Below are positions 26,901 to 35,053 of a stretch of 64,000 nucleotides of DNA, piece by piece (within the stretch, counting starts at the first letter, position 1; each line of letters starts with the position of its first letter). Where the stretch lies: the NCBI RefSeq assembly GCF_001424905.1, contig NZ_LMCU01000002.1, forward strand, positions 372,001 through 436,000. The letters are read 5' to 3'. Origin of the DNA: Leifsonia sp. Root112D2. Lineage in GTDB: Bacteria; Actinomycetota; Actinomycetes; Actinomycetales; Microbacteriaceae. The notes beneath the pieces were generated by a model. That model did no database searches and was not told where the DNA came from. It saw only the letters and a list, made by a program, of their open reading frames with translations. A program made the translations under genes and the position numbers.

Positions 26901-29874
26901 CCTGCACCGAGACGGTGCGCCCCGGTCGCACCGTCACCTCGTCCTCGACGGCCACCGGATTGCGGGCGCCGTCGAGCTTGGCGGCAATACCGACCCGCAC
27001 GATGCCGCTCGCTCGAGCGCCGAGCGCGTCGACGACGCTGTAGCCAAAGGTGTCTGTGCCCGCGGAGTATTCCCCGGCCTGGTAGTCGATCCAGTCCGTG
27101 CCCACGCCGGTGACCGCGCCCTTGCTCGGGTTGCTGTCCTGGCCGATCAACTGCACCGAGTCACCGTCGGGATCGATTCCGCTCAACGGGATGGGAATAC
27201 GCACCGTGTCGCCGGCGAGCACCCGGGCCGTGACCGTCTTGGGCACCGGCGGGTTGTTCGTGGACTCGTTGAGCTCGCGCACCGCGATGGTCACCTGCGC
27301 GCTGGCCCATTGACCGTCGGGAGCCGTCACACGATAGGTCGCGGTGAAGTTACCGGTCTTCTTCGGTGCCAGGTAGCGCAGCACATCTCCGGAGGCGAAC
27401 AGCAGGCCCGCGCCCTCGGGCAGCGGCTTCACGAGCGTGGGATCGAGGGTGAGATCGTCGCCGTCGGGCTGGCTGTCATTGGCCAGCACAGGAATGTCTA
27501 TGGCATCGCCGACACGCACCGACACCGTATCCGGGTTGGCAATAGGGGGCTGGCGCACCGCGGGCTGCGGAATCTGAATGACCGTGACGGTGCCCTGGGT
27601 CTCGGCCAGACCGTTGCTGATGCGGTAGTTGAAGTCCACCGGTGCGTCCAGGGGCCGGGTCAGCGTCACGCGCAGAATGCGCTGCTGCAGAATCTCGACG
27701 CGCAAACCGGATGCCGCCGGCACGTTCGACACACCGGTGATCAGCAGAACACCACCGGCTGGGTCGATGTCGCTCGCGAGAACGTCGACCTCCTGCGTGC
27801 TCTGCGCGTGGATGAACGCCGTGTGCGGAACGGCGATGGGCTGCGTCTTCGCCTCGGGCGGCGCCTGAACATCGACGCGAACGAGGCCGGTGGCCGTGGT
27901 GACGCCGTCGGTCACCGCGTAGTCGATGTAGTGCGTACCGACGCTCGTGCTGGAGAAGCGGAACGTGCCGCCCTCGTAGTCGGGGGTCAGCGTCGCATCC
28001 GTCTTGGCGGGCACGGAGCTGAGCCGTACCGTGCCGGTGCCGCCGCGCACGTGGCTGAGCGGGGAGATGGTCTTCTCCTGGCCGGAGATCACCGGCACCG
28101 CGAACGGCTCCGCGATGATCGGAACGCTGCCGGCCGGCCGCACCGTGACGGCGAAGACGCCCGTGCCGTCTGCCCTCGAATCCGAGACGACCAGGTTCAC
28201 GTTCTTGAGCGTGCCGCCCTTGCCCTTGTCGGAGTAGACGACAGTACCTTGCGGGGTGAAGGTGACCGAATCGGGTGCGGCAACGCTGGCCACGGCGAGG
28301 TAGAACGGGTCACCGTCGGGGTCGTACCAGTCGCCGAGAACCTGCGAGGTGATGCGTCCGCCGGCCTGCACAAGACCCTTGGTGCGCCGAATCTGCACGG
28401 GCGGCGAGTTCTCGTCGGGTGTGCGCACGGTCACGCTCACGTGTGCGGTCGCCGAGCCGCCGCGCCCGTCGGTGATCGTGTAGTCGAAGCTGATGACGCC
28501 GCTGGCTGTCACGGGCAGGGTCAGCTGCAGTTGCTGCCCGCTGTTGACCACATCGAGCCGACCGGTCTCGGCGGGGATGCCCGTGGTCGAACTGATCACC
28601 AGCACGTCGCCATTGGGGTCGTAGTCATTCATGAGAACCGGCAGCGGATTCACCCGGCCTGGGCGCGCGCCCAGCTTGTCATCGACGGCGACGGGCGGCA
28701 GCTGGTTCTTCTCATACTGCGGCGGGGTATCGACGTTGTTCTGCTCGATCTCCTGGGTCTTGTCTTTCTTGACGACGAGCTCGTCCCAGTTGTCGATGAG
28801 CGCATTGCCGCTCTGTACCGCCCAGGAGGTGCCGCTGGCCGTGTCGTTGAGCACGGCGTGTGCCCCGTTGATGCGAAAGGAGAGCTCGGCGTTGGCCGGC
28901 ATCTGCGGCAGCGTGTCTCGTGTGCCGTCGCTGGGCTGGCCGCAGCTCTTCCAGCTCTCTCCGCCTGCCCAGGCCGCGTACATGCATCCGCCGATCTCGA
29001 TCGGCTGCGCGGGGCTGCCCAGGGTTCCCGCGGTCACGACTCGTGCGCCGCCGTCGGCGAGCCCCACCGCGATGAGCCCGTTCGAGGAGGCGATATACAC
29101 GGTGTCGCCGGCGACGCTCGGCTTCTGAAGCACCGCGCCGGATGCCCCGTCCAGCGCGGCAGAGAGATCCACCGTTCCGCGCGCCAGGTAGAGCTTTTTC
29201 TCACTGGCAGAGAACAGCGCCCACTGGCCATTCACGCTCGTGAGCGTCTCGTCACCCGGGCTCGCCGCACTGTTCAGTGTGGCCACCGACTGCACCGCCT
29301 GGCTCGTGGCCGTGTCGACCCGCCGCAGCTGGTGCGTCTCGGGCAGGTAAGCGTAGAAGGTGCCGTTGTTGTCCATCGACATGATTGACTGGCCGCCGAG
29401 ATCGAAGGTCGGCTGCCCGACGGCGCTGAACTCGGGCAGCTGGCCCACGCCGGTCATCCAAACCTGCCCTGTCGCCTCGGAGCCGATGGACACCCGGTTG
29501 CCGGCCAGCTGCACGACGGGCTCGCGCGGGGGAAGCGGAACGCTCTTGCCCGCCGTGGACGTGGCGGGGTCCACGCGACCGACCGTGTTGTTGCCGAGGT
29601 CGACCATGAGCACGTTCTCGCCGCTCTGTACGACGTCGACCCGCTTGCTTGCCGAGGCCAGCACGGTGTTCAGCTGGCTGATCTCCGTATTGGCTCGCCC
29701 GAGCAGTTCCCGCGACTGGCTGGTGACCCAGACGGCCGCGTCACCGAGATCCAGACGCTGAGCCGGATAGCCCCCGGAGACGAGTGCGACCGTCGTCACC
29801 AGCGCGACGACGGCCGTTCCGCTGACCGCGGAGACGGCGAGCGATTTGTGGGCGGCAAGCCACGAGCCGATCAT
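23929..29874 (-). CDS. Giant membrane-anchored Ig-like/cadherin-like and Fn3 repeat protein
   Basis: A 1981-residue protein anchored by one N-terminal transmembrane helix (about residues 12-35), with nearly everything outside the cell. Residues about 45-400 look like a beta-propeller. A long row of cadherin-like or Ig-like modules follows, several with acidic calcium-type turns (YDPNGD, YDPDGD, IDPDGD, SDPDNS). About four fibronectin type III domains come next (PDPVANLQITG, PAAPANLQVSP, PSAPSGVTLTG), then a Thr/Pro linker and a small terminal domain with two cysteines. There is no sortase motif. The start overlaps the kinase stop (ATGA). Likely an adhesin, wall-spanning stalk or ligand sensor working with that kinase; its exact function is unknown. 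Confidence 0.9.
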   Translation of the reverse strand: MIGSWLAAHKSLAVSAVSGTAVVALVTTVALVSGGYPAQRLDLGDAAVWVTSQSRELLGRANTEISQLNTVLASASKRVDVVQSGENVLMVDLGNNTVGRVDPATSTAGKSVPLPPREPVVQLAGNRVSIGSEATGQVWMTGVGQLPEFSAVGQPTFDLGGQSIMSMDNNGTFYAYLPETHQLRRVDTATSQAVQSVATLNSAASPGDETLTSVNGQWALFSASEKKLYLARGTVDLSAALDGASGAVLQKPSVAGDTVYIASSNGLIAVGLADGGARVVTAGTLGSPAQPIEIGGCMYAAWAGGESWKSCGQPSDGTRDTLPQMPANAELSFRINGAHAVLNDTASGTSWAVQSGNALIDNWDELVVKKDKTQEIEQNNVDTPPQYEKNQLPPVAVDDKLGARPGRVNPLPVLMNDYDPNGDVLVISSTTGIPAETGRLDVVNSGQQLQLTLPVTASGVISFDYTITDGRGGSATAHVSVTVRTPDENSPPVQIRRTKGLVQAGGRITSQVLGDWYDPDGDPFYLAVASVAAPDSVTFTPQGTVVYSDKGKGGTLKNVNLVVSDSRADGTGVFAVTVRPAGSVPIIAEPFAVPVISGQEKTISPLSHVRGGTGTVRLSSVPAKTDATLTPDYEGGTFRFSSTSVGTHYIDYAVTDGVTTATGLVRVDVQAPPEAKTQPIAVPHTAFIHAQSTQEVDVLASDIDPAGGVLLITGVSNVPAASGLRVEILQQRILRVTLTRPLDAPVDFNYRISNGLAETQGTVTVIQIPQPAVRQPPIANPDTVSVRVGDAIDIPVLANDSQPDGDDLTLDPTLVKPLPEGAGLLFASGDVLRYLAPKKTGNFTATYRVTAPDGQWASAQVTIAVRELNESTNNPPVPKTVTARVLAGDTVRIPIPLSGIDPDGDSVQLIGQDSNPSKGAVTGVGTDWIDYQAGEYSAGTDTFGYSVVDALGARASGIVRVGIAAKLDGARNPVAVEDEVTVRPGRTVSVQVLANDSDPDNSPLTITKIAPTSGTAKAKIDGDVVTVTAPKTEGRYGFIYDIQNERGGTSSNFLTVIVSSDAPLSRPVASDTVLTLSDILGKKTVDVNVLANVFFADGPVSRLKLSVLPDFADVASVTSDKRIRVKIGDQSQIIPFAVAHPDDPKIVAYALIWVPGYNDALPQIKRGAKPLTVASESTLKINLNDYVVAVGGKKVMLTDASTVRATHANGANLVADSHTLSFRSADRYFGLASISFEVTDGTSPSDPNGHTATLVLPITVTPRENQPPVFTGGLIDFEPGQAKTLDLLKLTSYPYAKDQGELEYTVLDPKPTGFTVSLSGQKLTLSAAESTPKGTNATVLVGVKDAINAGQAGRIQLTVVPSTRPLAVPAADSQIAPRGKTTIIDVLANDNATNPFPQTPLRVIAVRGLGSGSLPDGVSITPSADKSRLSVTVAQNAAPVDTNLQYEVADATGDPDRYAWGSVRISVQDRPDPVANLQITGVGDRSLTAAWTAGAFNNSPITGFEVTTTGAGGTTMTPCGATVCTIPTPGNGPENAVRVSVKARNALGLSDAVTYPDSVWSNIVPAAPANLQVSPLDGGLHITWDKPPAVAGASAVTSYVVTVGGSTTTLPAGTYAYDATGLANGTTQPVTVASRNAFYGGGAIWNTASTSGVPAGPPLATSAAPGVTVDLQNGTSATVSWPGIFSENGRPITAYYVAAWSGGSAPSCSASGTFDSNGADGTAVITDGATSAILSGLSANTKYQFIVFAFNGQGCTPSTPAKGTPHSRPSAPSGVTLTGPDNSAINANGSVSGLWNQFTLSSITQSSSGNATITWNYQVNGTAQPDRVPSSGTKTFRVDGVSAGNRVSVSLQAVATYPDGTSLTSGWYSATSANAVVSVKLANLHFTPETTTTTTPPPVDPPVDPPADPIVTTTPATFTWDSASLSAGSATFTCGQADAALTPGANGSCTVPLGASAPSLSVTVTTNGTTYTINYRGSDFG

Positions 29875-31307
29875 GAGCCGCCCGCCGGGTTGACGCACTT
29901 CTGCGAGCTCGCCGGCCCGGTTCGGCCGTCACGGTTCACGGCGATGGTGATGCACACGGGGGTGGTGCCCGTGGCATCCACCTGAAACTGGGTGCCACGC
30001 TGGATGCTGGGCGGGGCGTCCCCGACCCGTACCTGATAGCTGTCCTGGGTCAGCAGACCGGGGTCGTCCCAGGAGAAGACGATGGTGCGCCCCGAGAGGT
30101 GGCCCGAGACGTCGCGCACCGTGGGAATGTCGTTCACCGATGCGGCGCGCACGAGCACGACGGTTGCCGTCGCCCCGAGCGCGAGTACGAGCACCGCACA
30201 GGCGACCAGCGTCCATACCAGGGTGCGCATGTGCCCGCTGTGCACCTCGATGGGTGTTCGGGAGCCGCTGGCGGCGGCGCTGCCCGCGCTTTCCTTCGTT
30301 CTCGGGCGAGTAGTCATGCGTGAGACGGTCGGCTTCGGCTTGCGGGTACGCCGACGCGGGCCGGAAGGGTCGACACTCACGAGGCCCTTGATGCGGGTGC
30401 GGTCTTCCGGGTCGGCGACGGTGGCGAGAGCCCAGTCGTCCATCGCTACCTCGATGGGCGTCTGCGCGAGGCCCAGTTCTGTCTCGACCGATTGCAGTTC
30501 GCGAATCAGTTCCAGCACGCTGCGCTGGCGGGCATCCGGTCGCTTCGACATGGCTCTGGCCAGGATCGTCTCGAGCCGGGCCGGCACGTCGTCGCGCCCG
30601 AGTGGCGCTACCCTGGCCTTGGAGATGCGGCCGATCAGGTCGGCCGGGGAGTTGTTCTTGCCCACGATCTCGAACGGCGAGTGCCCTGCCAACAGCGAAT
30701 ACAGCGTGGCCCCGAGAGCCCACACCTCGCTCGCCACGCTTCCTGGGGTGTCGTCGAGCAGCACCTCGGGCGCCGACCACGGAATGGAGAGCCCGGCCGC
30801 TTCGGTGAGTTCGACCTCCCCCAGCGTGGCGGCGATGCCGAAGTCGCTGAGCACCGGATGCCCGTATGCCGTTGTCAGAATGTTCGACGGCTTGATATCG
30901 CGGTGCAGCACCCCGGCGCGGTGAGCGGTCTCGACTGCGCTGGCGACCCGGATGCCGACGCTCAGAACTTCGGGAACGGCCAGCGGCTGCGCGCGGTAGC
31001 GTTGGCCGATCGAGGCCGAGCACAGTTCCATGACGATATACGGGCGACCGTCGGACGACACGCTCGCCTGATAGACCGTGAGAATCGATGGGTGCGTACT
31101 GAGCTGCGCCATCAGGTTGGCCTCGGCCTGGAACATCTGCCGCACCTGCGTGGTGGCGACCTCGGCGAGCATCACCTTGACAGCGACCTGACGTCGTGGC
31201 ATGTTCTGCTCATAGAGGAACACGTCGGCGAATCCGCCGGAGCCGAGCACGCGCACATAGGAGAAGCCCGGCAGAACCGGCGGCTGCGAAGGCAGTCGTC
31301 TGGTCAT
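29871..31307 (-). CDS. Transmembrane Ser/Thr protein kinase of the surface cluster
   Basis: A 478-residue Hanks-type kinase: glycine loop GSGGFADV, invariant K44, HRDIKPSN (D137) and DFGIAAT. The activation segment is unusual, with GLSIPWSAPE in place of the common TxTGTxxYMAPE, so regulation may differ from PknB. After a basic linker comes one transmembrane helix and an Fn3-like extracellular domain (residues about 385-478) that includes a cysteine pair. The gene shares an ATGA overlap with the giant Fn3 protein, which may be its extracellular partner. Likely substrates are the two FHA proteins of the cluster, by inference from their threonine motifs. Confidence 0.93.
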   Translation of the reverse strand: MTRRLPSQPPVLPGFSYVRVLGSGGFADVFLYEQNMPRRQVAVKVMLAEVATTQVRQMFQAEANLMAQLSTHPSILTVYQASVSSDGRPYIVMELCSASIGQRYRAQPLAVPEVLSVGIRVASAVETAHRAGVLHRDIKPSNILTTAYGHPVLSDFGIAATLGEVELTEAAGLSIPWSAPEVLLDDTPGSVASEVWALGATLYSLLAGHSPFEIVGKNNSPADLIGRISKARVAPLGRDDVPARLETILARAMSKRPDARQRSVLELIRELQSVETELGLAQTPIEVAMDDWALATVADPEDRTRIKGLVSVDPSGPRRRTRKPKPTVSRMTTRPRTKESAGSAAASGSRTPIEVHSGHMRTLVWTLVACAVLVLALGATATVVLVRAASVNDIPTVRDVSGHLSGRTIVFSWDDPGLLTQDSYQVRVGDAPPSIQRGTQFQVDATGTTPVCITIAVNRDGRTGPASSQKCVNPAGGS

Positions 31308-31456
31308 GTCGTCACCCCCGCAGGCTCAGGCACGAACGCAATAATGTACTCCCAAAGTCGCTCGACGGCGTCGGCCGCACCGCAAGCGCTTCCCCATTCT
31401 AGGCAGGCGCATCCCGCCTTTTGTCTCGTAATCCCGCACTGGGGACAACGCGACAC
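31304..31456 (-). CDS. Possible 50-residue cysteine-rich peptide (doubtful)
   Basis: A short frame begins GTG, encodes MSRCPQCGITRQKAGCACLE and beyond, and ends TGA inside the ATGA overlap with the kinase start, exactly as real neighbours do in this cluster. The CPQC and CAC pattern could bind zinc. Against it, third codon positions are only about 64 percent GC, well below neighbouring genes, and rare codons (AGA, CTA, ATT) occur. It may instead be a transcribed leader. Confidence 0.2.
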   Translation of the reverse strand: MSRCPQCGITRQKAGCACLEWGSACGAADAVERLWEYIIAFVPEPAGVTT

Positions 31457-31473
31457 ACCCCCAAGACGGGGGT
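31457..31473. other. Short perfect hairpin between PP2C and kinase genes
   Basis: ACCCCC and GGGGGT pair around a 5-base loop, 9 bases past the PP2C stop codon. It is too short of a T-run to be a classical terminator. It may attenuate or stabilise the transcript in the 174-base PP2C-kinase gap. Confidence 0.45.
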
Positions 31474-31481
31474 CATCTGGT

Positions 31482-32315
31482 TCAGTGCCGGCGCGAATCG
31501 CCCCGTGCCTCGGCATCGACGCGCTCACCATCGGGAGCCCCGAGCACGTCAACGACTATCACCGTGACGTTGTCGCGGCCGCCGTTGCCGAGAGCCGCCT
31601 CCATGAGCAGCTTCGCCGCGGCGAGCGCCGAGGTTCCGTCGGTGAGGAAGTGCCGAATGCCATGCTCCGTCAACTCCTTGGTGAGTCCGTCAGAACACAC
31701 CAGCAGGCGCGCGCCCTCGACGATGGGAATCAGCCAATAGTCCGGAATGGGCTCCTCGTTGAACCCGACCGCCCGCGTGATGACGTTACTGTGTGGATGC
31801 ACTTCCGCCTCGGCCGGCGTGATGGCCCCCGAGTCGATCAACTCCTGCACTATCGAATGGTCGATGGTGAGCTGATCAAGCACGCCGTCGATGAGCTGGT
31901 AGACGCGTGAGTCGCCGATATTGAGTACCAGCCAGTGGGCCACGCCGTCGACAAGGGTGAGGGCGATGCCCGTCACGGTGGTGCCGGTGCCCAGATCTGT
32001 CGTGCCCACACCCCTGGCGATGTCATCGACGGCGGCATGCAGGGCCTGGTTGATGGCCTCGCGCCCGACGAAATGCTCGGAAACCTTCTCGGCCAGCCGC
32101 GTGACGACGGCGGCGCTGGCGAAGTCACCGGCGGTGTGGCCGCCCATGCCGTCGGCCACCACGAAGAGCGGGGATCTGGCGAGCAGGCTGTCCTCGTTGG
32201 CGGCCCTGCGGTATCCGGTATCGCTGAGCGCGGCCCAGGCCAGGCTCACGCGACCACCTTCCGGTGCGGGCACGAGAACGTTGTGACGCCTATTGCTGCG
32301 TCCGATCTGGGTCAC
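31482..32315 (-). CDS. PP2C-family Ser/Thr protein phosphatase
   Basis: A soluble PstP-type phosphatase of 277 residues that would reverse phosphorylation by the kinases of this cluster. Metal-binding motifs are complete: DTGYRRAANEDS, VADGMGGHTAGDFAS, NIGDSRVYQL, VCSDGLTKEL and GRDNVTVIVVD. Unlike mycobacterial PstP it has no transmembrane helix. The GTG start at VTQIGRSNRRH is chosen for GAGAGGA just upstream. It lies 37 bases after the FHA protein gene and is probably on the same transcript. Confidence 0.95.
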   Translation of the reverse strand: MTQIGRSNRRHNVLVPAPEGGRVSLAWAALSDTGYRRAANEDSLLARSPLFVVADGMGGHTAGDFASAAVVTRLAEKVSEHFVGREAINQALHAAVDDIARGVGTTDLGTGTTVTGIALTLVDGVAHWLVLNIGDSRVYQLIDGVLDQLTIDHSIVQELIDSGAITPAEAEVHPHSNVITRAVGFNEEPIPDYWLIPIVEGARLLVCSDGLTKELTEHGIRHFLTDGTSALAAAKLLMEAALGNGGRDNVTVIVVDVLGAPDGERVDAEARGDSRRH

Positions 32316-32352
32316 ACGAGTCCTCTCGCCATGGGGGAAGGCGGACAGGCAG

Positions 32353-33657
32353 TCATTTCTCGTGTCGGGGGGACACAATCTCGATGATATTACCGTCGCC
32401 GATGTCGACCGTCGTTCCGGGAAGCACCACCCGCGACTCCCCCGGCCGCAGGCGGGTGCTTGGGATGCCTGGTCCGCTCACAACCGTACCGTTGGTTGAG
32501 CGCAAATCGGTCACCACAACCGAATCTCCCGATTGTTCGATGCGTACATGCGTGCTCGAAACCTCCTGGGTGGGCGAACTGACGGTCACCAGTCGTGGGG
32601 TGACACCGGATGCTATCGCCGGCGTGCGCGGGCTGCGACCGAAGAAGGTGGGGGCGTCGAGTTCGTAGCTGTCTCCCGGAACGATGCGAAAGCCGAACCG
32701 GCACGGCTCGGCGGCTCGCGGGGTCGCGGGTGCAATAGCGACGGCAGGAGTGGCCGGGGCCGGGCCGGGGCGAGTGACACGAGGCGGAGTCGAACGGGGT
32801 GCCTGCGCGGGAACAGACGGCTGGGTGGCAACAGGCGTGGGAGTCGCGGCCGGTCGCTCGTCACGAAGGATCGTGTCTTCGTCGGCGGCAGTCGGGTCGA
32901 CGGAAGTCACGTCGACGGCGCTCGAGCCGACGGCCGGTGAGTCTACGGCGCTCGAGTCGATGGCGCCCACGCGGCCGCGAATGATGGTCTCGTCGAGATC
33001 GACATCGTGCTCACTCGATTCGGGAGTGAGAGCAATCGAGCCGCGCCGAAAGACCACCGTCCTCTCGAGTTCGACGATGTCTGTCTGCCTGCCGAGGCCG
33101 ATGGCGGCGAGTTCCTTCTCGGGTTCGTTCTGTGTCCAGAATGCCCTCGCGGTGCGCACCACTCCTTCGCCCAACGGGAAGGACGCCCCGGTTGCGCGAG
33201 CGGTCAGCGCGGCGGGCGCGTTCTCCGCGCCCATCACGAACCCTGTCACGGAGCGGAAGTCGGCGAGCACCCAGGGCTGCACGCCCGCGGCGGAAAAGCG
33301 CCGCGCCCCGCCGACGGAAACGACGTCAACGCAGGCCGTACCCCGCACCACGGCGGTAACGGTGCAGCCGTCGGTGCCCGAGACATCCGCCGGAAGGCTC
33401 ACGATGGCGAACGATCGCACACCGCCCTCGCCGGTGAGCGGGATGGCTCCCACGACGGATTCGATGCGTGCCGATGCCTGGCGACCGAGTCGCCACAGCT
33501 CGTCGAGCACGTTCGCTGGGGCGCCTGCCGCGAGACCGGCGATGAAACTCCGACCACAAATGAGGGTCCACGATGTCTGGTCTTCCGCAGGCACATACTG
33601 CGTATACCCGAGAGTCACCAGCGCATCCTCGTACAGTTCTCTTTCGCTCAGTTGCAC
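32353..33657 (-). CDS. FHA-domain protein with N-terminal unknown domain
   Basis: A 434-residue protein that opens the leftward cluster. Residues about 1-210 form a domain I do not recognise. A long Pro/Ala/Thr linker carries two similar acidic threonine motifs, DETIIRGR (T224) and EDTILRDE (T262), which look like kinase phosphorylation sites of the kind that dock to FHA domains. The C-terminal FHA domain (about 345-430) is complete: FFGRSPR, VSSTHVRIE and RSTNGTVV. The GTG start at VQLSERELYED is uncertain, since no ribosome site precedes it. It is probably a kinase substrate and scaffold. Confidence 0.85.
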   Translation of the reverse strand: MQLSERELYEDALVTLGYTQYVPAEDQTSWTLICGRSFIAGLAAGAPANVLDELWRLGRQASARIESVVGAIPLTGEGGVRSFAIVSLPADVSGTDGCTVTAVVRGTACVDVVSVGGARRFSAAGVQPWVLADFRSVTGFVMGAENAPAALTARATGASFPLGEGVVRTARAFWTQNEPEKELAAIGLGRQTDIVELERTVVFRRGSIALTPESSEHDVDLDETIIRGRVGAIDSSAVDSPAVGSSAVDVTSVDPTAADEDTILRDERPAATPTPVATQPSVPAQAPRSTPPRVTRPGPAPATPAVAIAPATPRAAEPCRFGFRIVPGDSYELDAPTFFGRSPRTPAIASGVTPRLVTVSSPTQEVSSTHVRIEQSGDSVVVTDLRSTNGTVVSGPGIPSTRLRPGESRVVLPGTTVDIGDGNIIEIVSPRHEK

Positions 33658-33769
33658 GGTGTTGAGACGAGGGCCACGGCCCCTGCGCTGAGCTACACCA
33701 TGAGGTGACTCATGATGTGACTCGCGACGTGCTTCACCCGAGTGTAATCTTCGACGCCATGTCTGCGGG

Positions 33770-35002
33770 CTATTCCCCGCCCTCCGGAATCGTAAAGGCC
33801 CACTCCGGCAGCATTCCCGTATCAAGAAGCGTCGCCAACAGTTGCGCCATGCCGTAGTGTTCGTCGATCGTCAGGGCGTCGTCGATGAAACGGCCGGCCA
33901 CGCTGCCACGCCCGAGACTCCAGCTCAACCAGGCGAGCATGCACAACGGGGCCGGTCGGTTGCTGCGGGGAGCCAGCGCCACAAGCTTCTTGAGCAGCTC
34001 GATCGCCCGCTTCACCCGGTCGACGTTCGGGCGCTCGCCCGTCTGGCCCATCATCATCTCACCGATGAGGCGATCGTCAGGGTGCTGGCCCTGGGCAGAG
34101 TCGATTTCGGCGGCCACGATGTCATCCATGGACTTTCCTGTGGCCCGCTGGATGTCGGCGTGCTCCCGATTGGAGCGTTCGGCCGCCGCCCCGACGCCAG
34201 CGCCGAAGGCGAATTGAAGCATCGTCGCATCGCGGTTGGGCGGCCCTTGCAGTACGAAGATCATGACGGCGGCCCGCACGGCATCCAGTGTCTCGGGGTT
34301 CCAGCCGAGCGCCTGCTCGGCCAGGTTCACCGGGTCGAAGAGTGGCCCTGCCTCGTCTTCGAGCTCGTCCAGGGCCGCGGCAAGGCTCAGCGGAAGCGTC
34401 GCCGCTTCTTCATCGCCGACCTCCACGCTGAAATCCAGCAGCCTGCGAAGTTGCTTCATTGCGCGGGCGACGTTCTCGGTCTCGGCGAGATTCACGGTGG
34501 GAAGTCGGGCGAGGTCGTCGGGGGTGGAGAGCGCGGTGAGTGCAGACGGCGGCAGGCGATCGGCGACGGACGACTCGGCGATCAGCGACAGCGGATGCCC
34601 GTGCTCGGGTAGTTCCGCATCCAGGTAGGAGCCCCACCCATCCGCGGCCACGCAGAGCGCATCGCGCACGGCAAAGCCGCCAAGCTCGGCCCGGTCGATC
34701 AGCTTGCGCACGAGTTCGTCATGCGGGAGCGTGCCGCGGGTCTCGACACTCTCGTCGGTGTAGATGACCGGCACCACGGCATCCGCACCACGAATCTTGC
34801 AGACCATGCCGATGAGGGTGTTCGCGATGCGCTTGTGTACGGCGCGCGCGCCTGATTGCGGAAGATCCAGACGCAGGGTTCCGCAGGTGCGGTTTCCGCG
34901 GAACGCGACAAGCACGAGGCTGCGCTCGGGTCTGAAACTGACCAGGCGCGGTACGAAGGCGAGAAAATCCTGGGCGTCGGAGGCTTTGACGATGCTGTGC
35001 AT
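33770..35002 (-). CDS. DUF4192 domain protein
   Basis: A 410-residue cytoplasmic protein of the actinobacterial DUF4192 family, whose function is not known. The N-terminal VPRLVSFRPERSLVLVAFRG and the later SWSLGRGSVAGRFIDDALTIDEHYGMAQLL are characteristic of the family. It has no signal peptide or membrane helix. The ATG at MHSIVKASDAQDF follows GGCGGA directly; an upstream extension is possible but looks non-coding. It follows the central cluster's first gene by 112 bases in the upstream direction and may or may not share its transcript. Confidence 0.85.
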   Translation of the reverse strand: MHSIVKASDAQDFLAFVPRLVSFRPERSLVLVAFRGNRTCGTLRLDLPQSGARAVHKRIANTLIGMVCKIRGADAVVPVIYTDESVETRGTLPHDELVRKLIDRAELGGFAVRDALCVAADGWGSYLDAELPEHGHPLSLIAESSVADRLPPSALTALSTPDDLARLPTVNLAETENVARAMKQLRRLLDFSVEVGDEEAATLPLSLAAALDELEDEAGPLFDPVNLAEQALGWNPETLDAVRAAVMIFVLQGPPNRDATMLQFAFGAGVGAAAERSNREHADIQRATGKSMDDIVAAEIDSAQGQHPDDRLIGEMMMGQTGERPNVDRVKRAIELLKKLVALAPRSNRPAPLCMLAWLSWSLGRGSVAGRFIDDALTIDEHYGMAQLLATLLDTGMLPEWAFTIPEGGE

Positions 35003-35053
35003 TCCGCCATGTTGCCGTTGATGGTCGATATCGAGGTGGCGCATCGGCCGATC

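Noticed and set aside
27310..29388. 692-codon plus-strand frame inside the giant gene
   Set aside because: Antisense to clearly repetitive, domain-bearing coding sequence; composition dominated by Arg, Gly and His.
33688..33701. GGTGTAGCTCAG on the minus strand, reminiscent of a tRNA D-arm
   Set aside because: No acceptor stem, anticodon stem or T-arm GGTTCGA motif follows.
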